5,294 nucleotides of DNA from Candidatus Eiseniibacteriota bacterium. Its GTDB lineage: Bacteria > Joyebacterota > Joyebacteria > Joyebacterales > Joyebacteraceae. The DNA lies in assembly GCA_030630395.1 (NCBI GenBank), contig DAOVNE010000119.1, forward strand, positions 1 through 5,294. Reading direction: 5' to 3'. Numbering within the stretch: position 1 is the stretch's first letter; each line of letters begins with the position of its first letter. Below, piece by piece: positions 1-5,294 of the stretch. The notes under the pieces were generated by a model. That model saw nothing but the letters and a program-made list of their open reading frames with translations. It had not been told where the DNA came from and ran no database searches. Position numbers and translations under genes: made by a program.

Positions 1-1099
1 CCCATGTGAACTCAGGCTCACTCCGACCGAAGTGCCCGTAGGCCGCCGTCTTCTTGTAGATCGGCCTTCTCAGATCCAGACGCTCGATTATGGCCCTAGG
101 AACAAGATCGAAGTGCTTCCGCAGCAGCTCATTGAGTTCCTCGTCCGGCACGATACCTGTGCCGAACGAGTCGACCATCACGGAGACGGGCTCAGGAACA
201 CCGATCGCGTAGGCGAGCTGGATCTCACAACGTTGTGCAAGTCCCGCCGCCACGAGGTTCTTCGCCATGTGGCGCGCCGCGTACGAGGCTGAACGATCCA
301 CCTTCGTTGGGTCCTTGCCGGAGAAGCACCCTCCCCCGTGACTCCCAACTCCACCATACGTGTCCACTATTATCTTCCTGCCCGTCAGGCCACAGTCGGC
401 ATGAGGTCCGCCCTTGACGAAGGCGCCTGTCGGATTCACCCAGAGCTTGTAGCCGGCGCCGTTGAGAAGCTCGGCAGGCAGGACGGGATCCACGACTTTC
501 GCCCGGATCACTTCCTCGAGCTCCGCCATGTCACAACCCTCAGTGTGCTGTGTCGACACGACAACCGTATCGATGCGAACCGGATGGGCGTTCTCATACT
601 CCACAGTCACCTGCGTCTTGCCGTCCGGACCCAGGCAGTCTATCACCCCATCCTTTCGCACCCTGGCCAGCCTACGCGCCAACTTGTGTGCCAGGTGGAT
701 CGGCATCGGCATGTAGTCCTCGGTCTCGGTCGTCGCGTACCCGAACATCATCCCCTGATCCCCGGCCCCACCAGTGTCAACGCCTTGGGCGATGTCGCTC
801 GACTGCTTGTCTATCGCCGTCACAACAGCGCACGTCTCGGCGTCAAACCCGTACTTGGCATCCGTGTATCCGATCTCCCGTATTGTCTCTCGAATGATCG
901 CCGGCATGTCCGCCCAGGCTTTCGTGTCTATCTCCCCAGAGACAAACGCCAGGCCCGTGGTCACGAGGGTCTCGCAGGCGACGCGCCCCATCGGGTCATC
1001 CGTGAGGATCGCGTCAAGGATCGCGTCTGATATCTGATCGGCGACCTTGTCGGGATGTCCCTCCGTGACTGACTCCGATGTAAACAAGTGTTTCTTCAC
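1..1099 (-). CDS. metK: S-adenosylmethionine synthetase (methionine adenosyltransferase), C-terminus cut by window edge
   Basis: This cytosolic enzyme makes S-adenosylmethionine from methionine and ATP, releasing phosphate and pyrophosphate. The window holds 366 codons; bacterial MetK proteins are about 385-400 residues, so roughly 20-30 C-terminal residues lie beyond position 1. All three MAT domains are recognisable. The N-terminus has [13 protein letters not shown] (residues 6-18), where H15 and D17 match the catalytic His and Mg-binding Asp of the family. The GAGDQG signature is at 111-116. The P-loop-like GGGCFSGKD is at 255-263, followed by [15 protein letters not shown] near the edge (352-359) is the usual C-terminal block. 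I chose the GTG start at 1099 because a GGAGG lies 5 bases upstream and the protein then begins [10 protein letters not shown], a typical length before this motif. An in-frame ATG at 1111 would add four residues but has a poor ribosome-binding site. It is the last gene seen in the cluster, 79 bases after the nucleotidyltransferase. Family identification is firm. Confidence 0.98.
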   Translation of the reverse strand, partial: MKKHLFTSESVTEGHPDKVADQISDAILDAILTDDPMGRVACETLVTTGLAFVSGEIDTKAWADMPAIIRETIREIGYTDAKYGFDAETCAVVTAIDKQSSDIAQGVDTGGAGDQGMMFGYATTETEDYMPMPIHLAHKLARRLARVRKDGVIDCLGPDGKTQVTVEYENAHPVRIDTVVVSTQHTEGCDMAELEEVIRAKVVDPVLPAELLNGAGYKLWVNPTGAFVKGGPHADCGLTGRKIIVDTYGGVGSHGGGCFSGKDPTKVDRSASYAARHMAKNLVAAGLAQRCEIQLAYAIGVPEPVSVMVDSFGTGIVPDEELNELLRKHFDLVPRAIIERLDLRRPIYKKTAAYGHFGRSEPEFTW

Positions 1100-1178
1100 G
1101 TGATCCTCCATGTCATGCAGGTCTCGTCCCGCGCCGTCTGCAGAGATCTCTGCGGCTTCGGGTCGGTGGGCCCTACCC
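1100..1178 (-). other. 79-base gap before metK, with a 14-base perfect palindrome
   Basis: This non-coding stretch separates the nucleotidyltransferase stop codon from the metK start. It contains the palindrome GCAGAGATCTCTGC at 1140-1153, which in RNA could fold as a 5-bp stem with a GAUC loop. No run of T follows it on the minus strand, so it does not look like an intrinsic terminator. No clear -35/-10 promoter pair is visible. The gap is too short for a SAM-I riboswitch with its expression platform. It may be a plain leader, a protein-binding site, or nothing. Confidence 0.35.
1105..1109 (-). promoter_or_regulatory. metK ribosome-binding site deciding the GTG start
   Basis: GGAGG on the minus strand sits 5 bases before the GTG at 1099. 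It overlaps the last base of the alternative in-frame ATG at 1109-1111, so both starts cannot use it. This favours GTG as the true start. Confidence 0.7.
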
Positions 1179-2162
1179 TTAGGAACCGATGTCTATCTCG
1201 GACGATTCGCCGACGTTCAATCTCCTGTAGTGCCCCTTGACCACGGCCCCTTCCCCAATCAGCGACTCCTTGAGCAGACTCTTCTCAACGAGGGCGTTTG
1301 CGTTCAGGATGCTGTCGCGAATGATCGACTCCCGAAGCACCACTCCCGCGGCCACGGAGACGTACGGACCAATAACCGAGTGCTCTATCACCGCGCTCCC
1401 GTCCACGTACACCGGCTGAATCAGTATCGACCCCTCTCGTTCCGCCCCGTTCCCCCCGGAACGCGTGAGCAGGAACCTGTTCGTCTCGAGAAGCGTGTCC
1501 GGCCGGCCGCAGTCGTACCAGCCCTCGACGAGGAACGTCCCCATCTCCTCTCCCCGCTCGAGCATCATCTTGAGAGCGTCTGTCAGCTGGTACTCTCCCT
1601 TTGTCTTCAGGTCACCGCTGACGATCTCCGTGAGGCACTGCATGAGAAGAGGCGTATTCGCAATGTAGTAGAGTCCCACGATGGCCAGATTGCTCGGTGG
1701 CACGTCGGGCTTCTCGACCAGACTCGTCACCGTCTCACCGTCAACCTCGACAACGCCGAAGATGCTTGGGTTGTCGACCTCCTTCACACCTATGAGGGTG
1801 CGGTCTCCACCAAGCAGACTCGAGAAATCGGCTGTTACGATCGTATCGCCCAGGATTATCAGACTTGGCTCGTCGTTCATACAATCACGCGTCATGTAGA
1901 TAGCGTGTCCGAGCCCCTTTCTCTCCTCCTGATGCACGTAGCTTGCCTTGAGCTCCGGGTAGGCGGCCCCGACGTACTCATGGATCCGTTCACCCATGTA
2001 GCCCGTCACAAGCACGACCTCAGTCACCCCAATCCGCACGACCTCATCCAGAATGTGCCCCAGAATGGGTTTGCCTGCCACTTGCACGAGCGCCTTCGGC
2101 ACTGTGTGAGTGTGAGGCCGCAGTCTCGTACCGATCCCGGCGGCCGGGATAATCGCCCTCAT
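1179..2162 (-). CDS. Sugar-1-phosphate nucleotidyltransferase with C-terminal beta-helix; likely glucose-1-phosphate thymidylyltransferase-like
   Basis: This 327-residue protein probably joins a hexose-1-phosphate to a nucleoside triphosphate, giving an NDP-sugar and pyrophosphate, in the cytosol. The N-terminal Rossmann-like domain (about 1-235) starts with [16 protein letters not shown] and VPKAL (K23), the nucleotide-binding signature. LGD (D106) and YDCG (D217) are the expected metal-binding aspartates. [16 protein letters not shown] (150-165) and GEYQLTDAL (189-197) are typical of the RmlA/RfbA-type family. Residues about 245-310 show hexapeptide-like repeats ([21 protein letters not shown]) predicted to form a left-handed beta-helix, as in the long-form thymidylyltransferases related to StrD. 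The ATG at 2162 is preferred because AAGGA lies 6 bases upstream and the first beta-strand begins there. A TTG at 2216 would add 18 unlikely residues. The upstream hexose-phosphate isomerase fits a role in NDP-sugar supply. dTTP versus UTP or GTP, and the exact sugar, cannot be settled from sequence; UDP-glucose or mannose-1-P guanylyltransferase activity remains possible. Confidence 0.9.
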   Translation of the reverse strand: MRAIIPAAGIGTRLRPHTHTVPKALVQVAGKPILGHILDEVVRIGVTEVVLVTGYMGERIHEYVGAAYPELKASYVHQEERKGLGHAIYMTRDCMNDEPSLIILGDTIVTADFSSLLGGDRTLIGVKEVDNPSIFGVVEVDGETVTSLVEKPDVPPSNLAIVGLYYIANTPLLMQCLTEIVSGDLKTKGEYQLTDALKMMLERGEEMGTFLVEGWYDCGRPDTLLETNRFLLTRSGGNGAEREGSILIQPVYVDGSAVIEHSVIGPYVSVAAGVVLRESIIRDSILNANALVEKSLLKESLIGEGAVVKGHYRRLNVGESSEIDIGS

Positions 2163-2224
2163 GTAGGTTCCTTTCGTACGCGCTCCTCCGGAACGACGCG
2201 TCCGGCAGAGTAGCAAGTCCTTGT
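2163..2224 (-). other. 62-base gap between isomerase and nucleotidyltransferase genes
   Basis: Apart from the ribosome-binding site, the only structure seen is a short inverted repeat, CCGGA at 2188-2192 and TCCGG at 2201-2205, with an 8-base spacer. It is not followed by a T-run on the minus strand, so it is not a convincing terminator. No promoter with a recognisable -10 box was found. The gap probably sits inside a longer transcript. Confidence 0.3.
2169..2173 (-). promoter_or_regulatory. Ribosome-binding site of the nucleotidyltransferase gene
   Basis: AAGGA on the minus strand lies 6 bases before the ATG at 2162. It supports this ATG over the upstream in-frame TTG at 2216, which starts only 8 bases after the isomerase stop codon. 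Confidence 0.6.
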
Positions 2225-3289
2225 CTAGCTGTCGGCAAGCGCTGCCTTCAACTTGTCTATCGGACGAACGGGCGTCGGATCAGCTTCTGCCAGAACGGCC
2301 AGGTACAAGCTCGCGAAGTCACCGAGAGTGACCAGTGAAAGCAGTCTCGCCAGTCGGGACGCTCCCCTGCTCTCGAAAGAGCGAACCAGAGCCCCGGTTG
2401 CGGCGATGGACTCTCTTGTGATCTCGATCCTCCTGGCCACCCGCTTGTGATCCTCGCTGTCGCACAGAAACACGACCCGCGCCGTGTCTGTCAGCGGGCT
2501 GTGGGCGCTCCAGCCAACGATCTCGTTGTGGTTCATCTCCGGCAGTTCATTCATGTGAGCCACGATCTTGGAGTTCTCCGAGAACTGCCCACACCACCTC
2601 GTCGCGACCACAGACACCCATGGCGCCGATCCGTACACGATGGGTACGTGCCCGTGGAGCCACTCCGCGAGGTCCTTCGCGGGGTTTGCGTCCGAACGTA
2701 TGGCTGCTCCGTACTCGGAAGCCAGCTCCGCAGCCATCTCGATCCCCTCATCGATCTCGGGGGTCGCATCAGGCGCCAGTCCCAATCTCCCCAGTATTTT
2801 CAACAACGGCACGAGGCTGTAGCCGAGCGCCGCCCTCGGGGGAAGCCCCGCTGGGATGGCTATGACGTCATGTCCGGCCTCGTTGGCTCTCCGTGCCAGC
2901 TCACCACCGGTGGTGAAGCAGATAGGCCTAGCGCCCCTCGACACGGCCTCCGAGTAACCCGCAAGAGTCTCCTCGGTGTTCCCTGAGTAGCTCGATGTTA
3001 TCACCAAGGTGTCGGGACCCACATGCGCCGGAAGGCGATAATTCCGGACCACCTGCATCGGCACTCGCAGCCTGTCGTAGAGATACCCTTGAGCGAACTC
3101 CCCTCCTATGGCGGAGCCCCCCATGCCGAGCACGACCACGGATGAGATTCCACTGCTGCTCCGTGAGATGGCGCAATCCTCACCGATTCCAGCGGCCACA
3201 CGCAGCTGACTCGAAAAGCCTTCCAGATGGCCCAGCATTCCTCCTGGATCACCGGCGACAATCGTCTCTCTGTCATTGAGTACGCTCAT
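2225..3289 (-). CDS. Bifunctional phosphoglucose/phosphomannose isomerase (SIS-domain PGI/PMI)
   Basis: This 354-residue cytosolic enzyme should interconvert fructose-6-P with both glucose-6-P and mannose-6-P. It belongs to the small SIS-domain PGI/PMI family first characterised in archaea, not the classical ~550-residue Pgi. The first SIS domain has GMGGSAIGG (55-63) and the phosphosugar-binding SYSGNTEET (100-108). PRAALGY (151-157) supplies the conserved Arg152. The second half has FSEN (E238) and ELPEMNHNEIVGW (H254), spaced by 16 residues exactly like Glu203 and His219 of the Pyrobaculum enzyme. The C-terminal DPTPVRPIDKLK places T339 and K346 at the spacing of Thr291 and Lys298, the residues linked to dual specificity and catalysis. 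The ATG overlaps the ptsI stop by 4 bases (ATGA), with GGAGA 7 bases upstream, so translation is probably coupled. All key residues are present and the length is normal. The assignment is strong; the relative PGI and PMI activities are not readable from sequence. Confidence 0.95.
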   Translation of the reverse strand: MSVLNDRETIVAGDPGGMLGHLEGFSSQLRVAAGIGEDCAISRSSSGISSVVVLGMGGSAIGGEFAQGYLYDRLRVPMQVVRNYRLPAHVGPDTLVITSSYSGNTEETLAGYSEAVSRGARPICFTTGGELARRANEAGHDVIAIPAGLPPRAALGYSLVPLLKILGRLGLAPDATPEIDEGIEMAAELASEYGAAIRSDANPAKDLAEWLHGHVPIVYGSAPWVSVVATRWCGQFSENSKIVAHMNELPEMNHNEIVGWSAHSPLTDTARVVFLCDSEDHKRVARRIEITRESIAATGALVRSFESRGASRLARLLSLVTLGDFASLYLAVLAEADPTPVRPIDKLKAALADS

Positions 3290-5073
3290 TCAATCATCTC
3301 CGTTGCACTTATCTCAGGATAGGCCTTCTTGAAAATCTGCTGAAGATGGCGCCTCACCTCCGACCCGGTCGCCATATCGAGTGCCTGCGCGACCGTCTTC
3401 CTGGCTGACCTGTAGCTCGTAGAGCGGATGATGCTCTTCACCTCGGGAAGCACCAGAGGACTCATCGACAGCTCGTCCAACCCAAGGCCGATGAGCAGCA
3501 ACACCGCGAGTGGGTCTCCGGCCATCTCCCCACACAGCCCCACCGGGATCTTCTGTTTTCTCGCGGCCTGGACGGTGTCGCGAATCAGGGACAGCACAGC
3601 CGGGTGATACTGATCGTAGAGGTATGCCACGCGGTCGTTTCCGCGGTCCACCGCGAGCGTATACTGAATGAGATCGTTCGAGCCGATGCTGAAGAAATCC
3701 ACTTCCTCCGCAAACAACTTGGCCAGAACGACCGCAGCCGGGGTCTCTATCATTATGCCGACATCGATCGACTCCGCGAACTCCTTGCCCTCGCTAATCA
3801 GCTGTTGACGCGCCGCCTCTAACACCTGCTTGGCGTCCCTCACTTCGTTCAGCGACGACACCATCGGGAACATGATGCGAGCCTCACCGTGTGCGCTCGC
3901 GCGGAGGATTGCCTTTAGCTGCCGGATAAAGAGATTCGGCTGCCCTAGGCAGTAGCGGATCCCCCGCCACCCGAGGTACGGGTTCGCCTCACGCTGGTGC
4001 TCGCCCCCGGCGATGAACTTGTCGCCGCCCACATCGAGTGTCCTGATGATCACGGGCCCCGGAGCCATCGTCTCGACGGCTCTCCGGTACGCCTCGTATT
4101 GCTCGTCCTCAGATGGGATATCGTCTCTGGCGATGAACAGATACTCTGTCCTGAAGAGCCCGATCCCCTCCGCTCCGTGCGCCTTAGCGGAGTCCACTTC
4201 CTCGGCAAGCTCGATGTTCGCCCAGAGCGCGAACTTGTGTCCGTCCCGCGTCACCGCCGGATAATCCTTAACAAGCAGGAGCTGCCGTTCAAACTCCTTG
4301 TACTCTCTCTGCCTGTCACGGTAGTACTCAAGCACGGCGTCATCGAAATCGTGCACGAGCATCCCCGTGATGCCATCGACTATGACCATCTCTCCCTGGT
4401 CCACGGCGTCCGTCACCGAGTGGGTCCCGACGACGGCAGGTATCTCCAGTGATCTCGCCATGATCGATGCGTGCGACGTACGTCCTCCCACCTCTGTGAC
4501 GAAACCCTTCACACGTTCTCGGCGCATCGATGCGGTGACGGTGGCCGGGAGATCATGCGCAACGATGATGACCTCATCCTCCAGATCGGCCAGACACCCG
4601 TCCTTTCGCCCAAGCAGGTGCATGAGAAGTCTGCGCTCGATGTCCTTTATGTCGTAGACCCGCTCGCGAAGGTACTCGTCCTTCGTACGCCCCATGACCT
4701 TGATGATCTGCCCCATGGTCTCCGTCAGGGCGAGCGAGGCTCTGCAGCTGCTCTCGCGTATCCGCTTCAGCGTCCCGTCGATGATCATGGAATCATCGAG
4801 CATCATGAGATGAGCGTCGAACATCCTGGCGTGGCTTTCACCCAGCTCATCCGCGAGCTTTGCGCGCAGGCGCACGAGGAGTTCGCGGGTGTCTTGAACG
4901 GCCGCCATGAAATGCTCTACCTCACGCTCGACGTCCTCTTCGGAGATCGTCTCGTGCGACACGTGCGGCCGCTCGGTGTCCATGATGAAGGCCTTGCCGA
5001 TGACGATCCCGGGAGATGCCGGGATGCCCTCGATGACCTTCGCCTTCCCTATTTTCGACAGATCAAGAAGCAA
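3286..5073 (-). CDS. ptsI: PTS enzyme I (phosphoenolpyruvate-protein phosphotransferase)
   Basis: Enzyme I starts the phosphotransferase relay: it autophosphorylates on histidine with PEP and passes the phosphate to HPr. The 595-residue protein has the normal order. The N-terminal part (about 13-245) carries GGRTSHASIMAR with active-site H201 and includes the helical HPr-binding insert (about 45-155). The C-terminal PEP-binding barrel spans about 270-585. Relative to E. coli enzyme I the key residues are all shifted by 12: H201 (His189), R308 (Arg296), R344 (Arg332), E443 (Glu431), N466 and D467 (Asn454, Asp455), R477 (Arg465) and C514 (Cys502) in GLCGEMAGD. There is no N-terminal GAF domain, so this is ordinary enzyme I rather than the nitrogen-type PtsP. 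The start is TTG, 3 bases after the ptsH stop, with GAGGA 7 bases upstream; no ATG or GTG precedes the conserved IPASPG motif in frame. It likely shares a transcript with ptsH. No enzyme II is seen nearby. Confidence 0.97.
   Translation of the reverse strand: MLLDLSKIGKAKVIEGIPASPGIVIGKAFIMDTERPHVSHETISEEDVEREVEHFMAAVQDTRELLVRLRAKLADELGESHARMFDAHLMMLDDSMIIDGTLKRIRESSCRASLALTETMGQIIKVMGRTKDEYLRERVYDIKDIERRLLMHLLGRKDGCLADLEDEVIIVAHDLPATVTASMRRERVKGFVTEVGGRTSHASIMARSLEIPAVVGTHSVTDAVDQGEMVIVDGITGMLVHDFDDAVLEYYRDRQREYKEFERQLLLVKDYPAVTRDGHKFALWANIELAEEVDSAKAHGAEGIGLFRTEYLFIARDDIPSEDEQYEAYRRAVETMAPGPVIIRTLDVGGDKFIAGGEHQREANPYLGWRGIRYCLGQPNLFIRQLKAILRASAHGEARIMFPMVSSLNEVRDAKQVLEAARQQLISEGKEFAESIDVGIMIETPAAVVLAKLFAEEVDFFSIGSNDLIQYTLAVDRGNDRVAYLYDQYHPAVLSLIRDTVQAARKQKIPVGLCGEMAGDPLAVLLLIGLGLDELSMSPLVLPEVKSIIRSTSYRSARKTVAQALDMATGSEVRRHLQQIFKKAYPEISATEMIE
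3297..3301 (-). promoter_or_regulatory. Ribosome-binding site of the isomerase gene, inside the end of ptsI
   Basis: GGAGA on the minus strand lies 7 bases before the ATG at 3289 and within the last codons of ptsI. Together with the 4-base ATGA overlap it indicates translational coupling of the two genes. Confidence 0.65.
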
Positions 5074-5076
5074 ATG

Positions 5077-5294
5077 CTATTCCTCGTCAGAGTTGGTCTC
5101 GAGGAACTCGGCCAGCACCGCCATGGCCTCCTCCTCATCCGACCCCTCAATGGTGACGATGAGGGAGCTGCCGTGCTCGGCTGCGAGCATCATGACTCCC
5201 ATGATGCTTTTCCCATCAACAGTCAGATCGTCCTTGCTCAACTTGATATCCGCTCTGAAACGACCGGCGAGCTTCACGAACTCCGCCGCCGGGC
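5077..5294 (-). CDS. ptsH: Phosphocarrier protein HPr, N-terminus cut by window edge
   Basis: HPr carries phosphate from enzyme I to sugar-specific enzymes II or to regulatory targets. The window shows 71 codons from PAAEFVKLAGRF to the TAG stop, matching residues 18-88 of the usual ~88-residue protein. The first visible proline is the one in the HARP active-site motif, so catalytic His15 lies just outside; the partial codon at 5293-5294 is compatible with the arginine before it. The frame stays open to the edge, so the GTG at 5277 (Val23) is not the real start. DGKSIMGVMMLAA places a serine at position 46 in the context phosphorylated by HPr kinase/phosphorylase in Firmicutes and many other bacteria, where it lowers relay activity and signals carbon status. 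The C-terminus is acidic (NSDEE at the end). It is followed at 3 bases by ptsI, the standard partner. Family identity is firm; whether His15 is intact cannot be seen. Confidence 0.95.
   Translation of the reverse strand, partial: PAAEFVKLAGRFRADIKLSKDDLTVDGKSIMGVMMLAAEHGSSLIVTIEGSDEEEAMAVLAEFLETNSDEE
5081..5085 (-). promoter_or_regulatory. Ribosome-binding site of ptsI, within the last codons of ptsH
   Basis: GAGGA on the minus strand lies 7 bases before the TTG at 5073. It is formed by the two final glutamate codons of ptsH (GAG GAA TAG), so ribosomes finishing HPr are placed right at the ptsI start. It supports the unusual TTG initiation codon. Confidence 0.7.

Noticed and set aside
311..337. 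Cysteine in the Met[10 protein letters not shown] motif where alanine is commonest.
   Set aside because: The known family signature tolerates Ala, Ser or Cys at this position, so it is not an unusual or inactivating change.
338..1030. A 230-codon plus-strand open frame opposite metK.
   Set aside because: It lies entirely within the well-supported metK coding region and has no recognisable family features or good ribosome-binding site.
1100..1178. SAM riboswitch before metK.
   Set aside because: The gap is only 79 bases, too short for SAM-I with an expression platform, and I see no conserved SAM-II core or terminator with a T-run.
1110..2213. A 367-codon plus-strand open frame opposite the nucleotidyltransferase.
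   Set aside because: Its predicted protein has no recognisable motif and is rich in Arg, His, Pro and Leu as expected of an antisense shadow, while the minus strand encodes a complete, motif-rich enzyme. It arises from the codon bias of the real gene.
2163..2224. Intrinsic terminator or internal promoter between the isomerase and nucleotidyltransferase genes.
   Set aside because: The inverted repeat has only 5 base pairs with no T-run after it, and no -10 box is found at proper spacing from the weak TTGCTA.
5077..5277. A 66-residue protein starting at the GTG at 5277.
   Set aside because: The frame remains open upstream and encodes PAAEF, which joins directly to the HPr active-site region, so the GTG is internal Val23 and the gene is simply cut by the window edge.

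Overview
The window is a compact, single-strand bacterial gene cluster. Five protein-coding genes all lie on the minus strand, so they are read from right to left. In transcription order they are: the C-terminal part of the phosphocarrier protein HPr (ptsH, cut by the right edge), PTS enzyme I (ptsI), a bifunctional phosphoglucose/phosphomannose isomerase, a sugar-1-phosphate nucleotidyltransferase, and S-adenosylmethionine synthetase (metK, cut by the left edge). The sequence is moderately GC-rich. The long open frames on the plus strand are antisense shadows of these genes. I see no RNA genes, mobile elements, CRISPR arrays or tandem repeats.

Layout. At the right edge, ptsH (5077-5294) starts at residue 18 of the usual HPr numbering, so the catalytic His15 is just outside, but the regulatory Ser46 is inside. 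ptsI (3286-5073) follows after 3 bases and begins at a TTG codon whose ribosome-binding site lies within the last codons of ptsH. The isomerase gene (2225-3289) overlaps ptsI by 4 bases (ATGA). A 62-base gap separates it from the nucleotidyltransferase (1179-2162), and a 79-base gap separates that from metK (1-1099, GTG start). The first three genes look translationally coupled, and the last two may belong to the same transcription unit. No convincing internal promoter or terminator was seen.

How the genes fit together. Enzyme I takes phosphate from PEP and passes it to HPr. The isomerase interconverts glucose-6-P, fructose-6-P and mannose-6-P. The nucleotidyltransferase activates a hexose-1-phosphate to an NDP-sugar for surface polysaccharide. 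This gives a sugar entry, interconversion and activation theme, although no sugar-specific enzyme II and no phosphohexomutase is present here. metK supplies the methyl donor AdoMet and looks like a housekeeping neighbour rather than part of the sugar pathway.

Organism. An HPr with the Ser46 context recognised by HPr kinase, an SIS-type PGI/PMI in place of a classical Pgi, and the use of GTG and TTG starts suggest a GC-rich non-model bacterium, perhaps from an FCB-like or candidate phylum. This is a tentative inference. The window is essentially housekeeping, and I found no evidence of a new defence, mobile or otherwise undescribed system.
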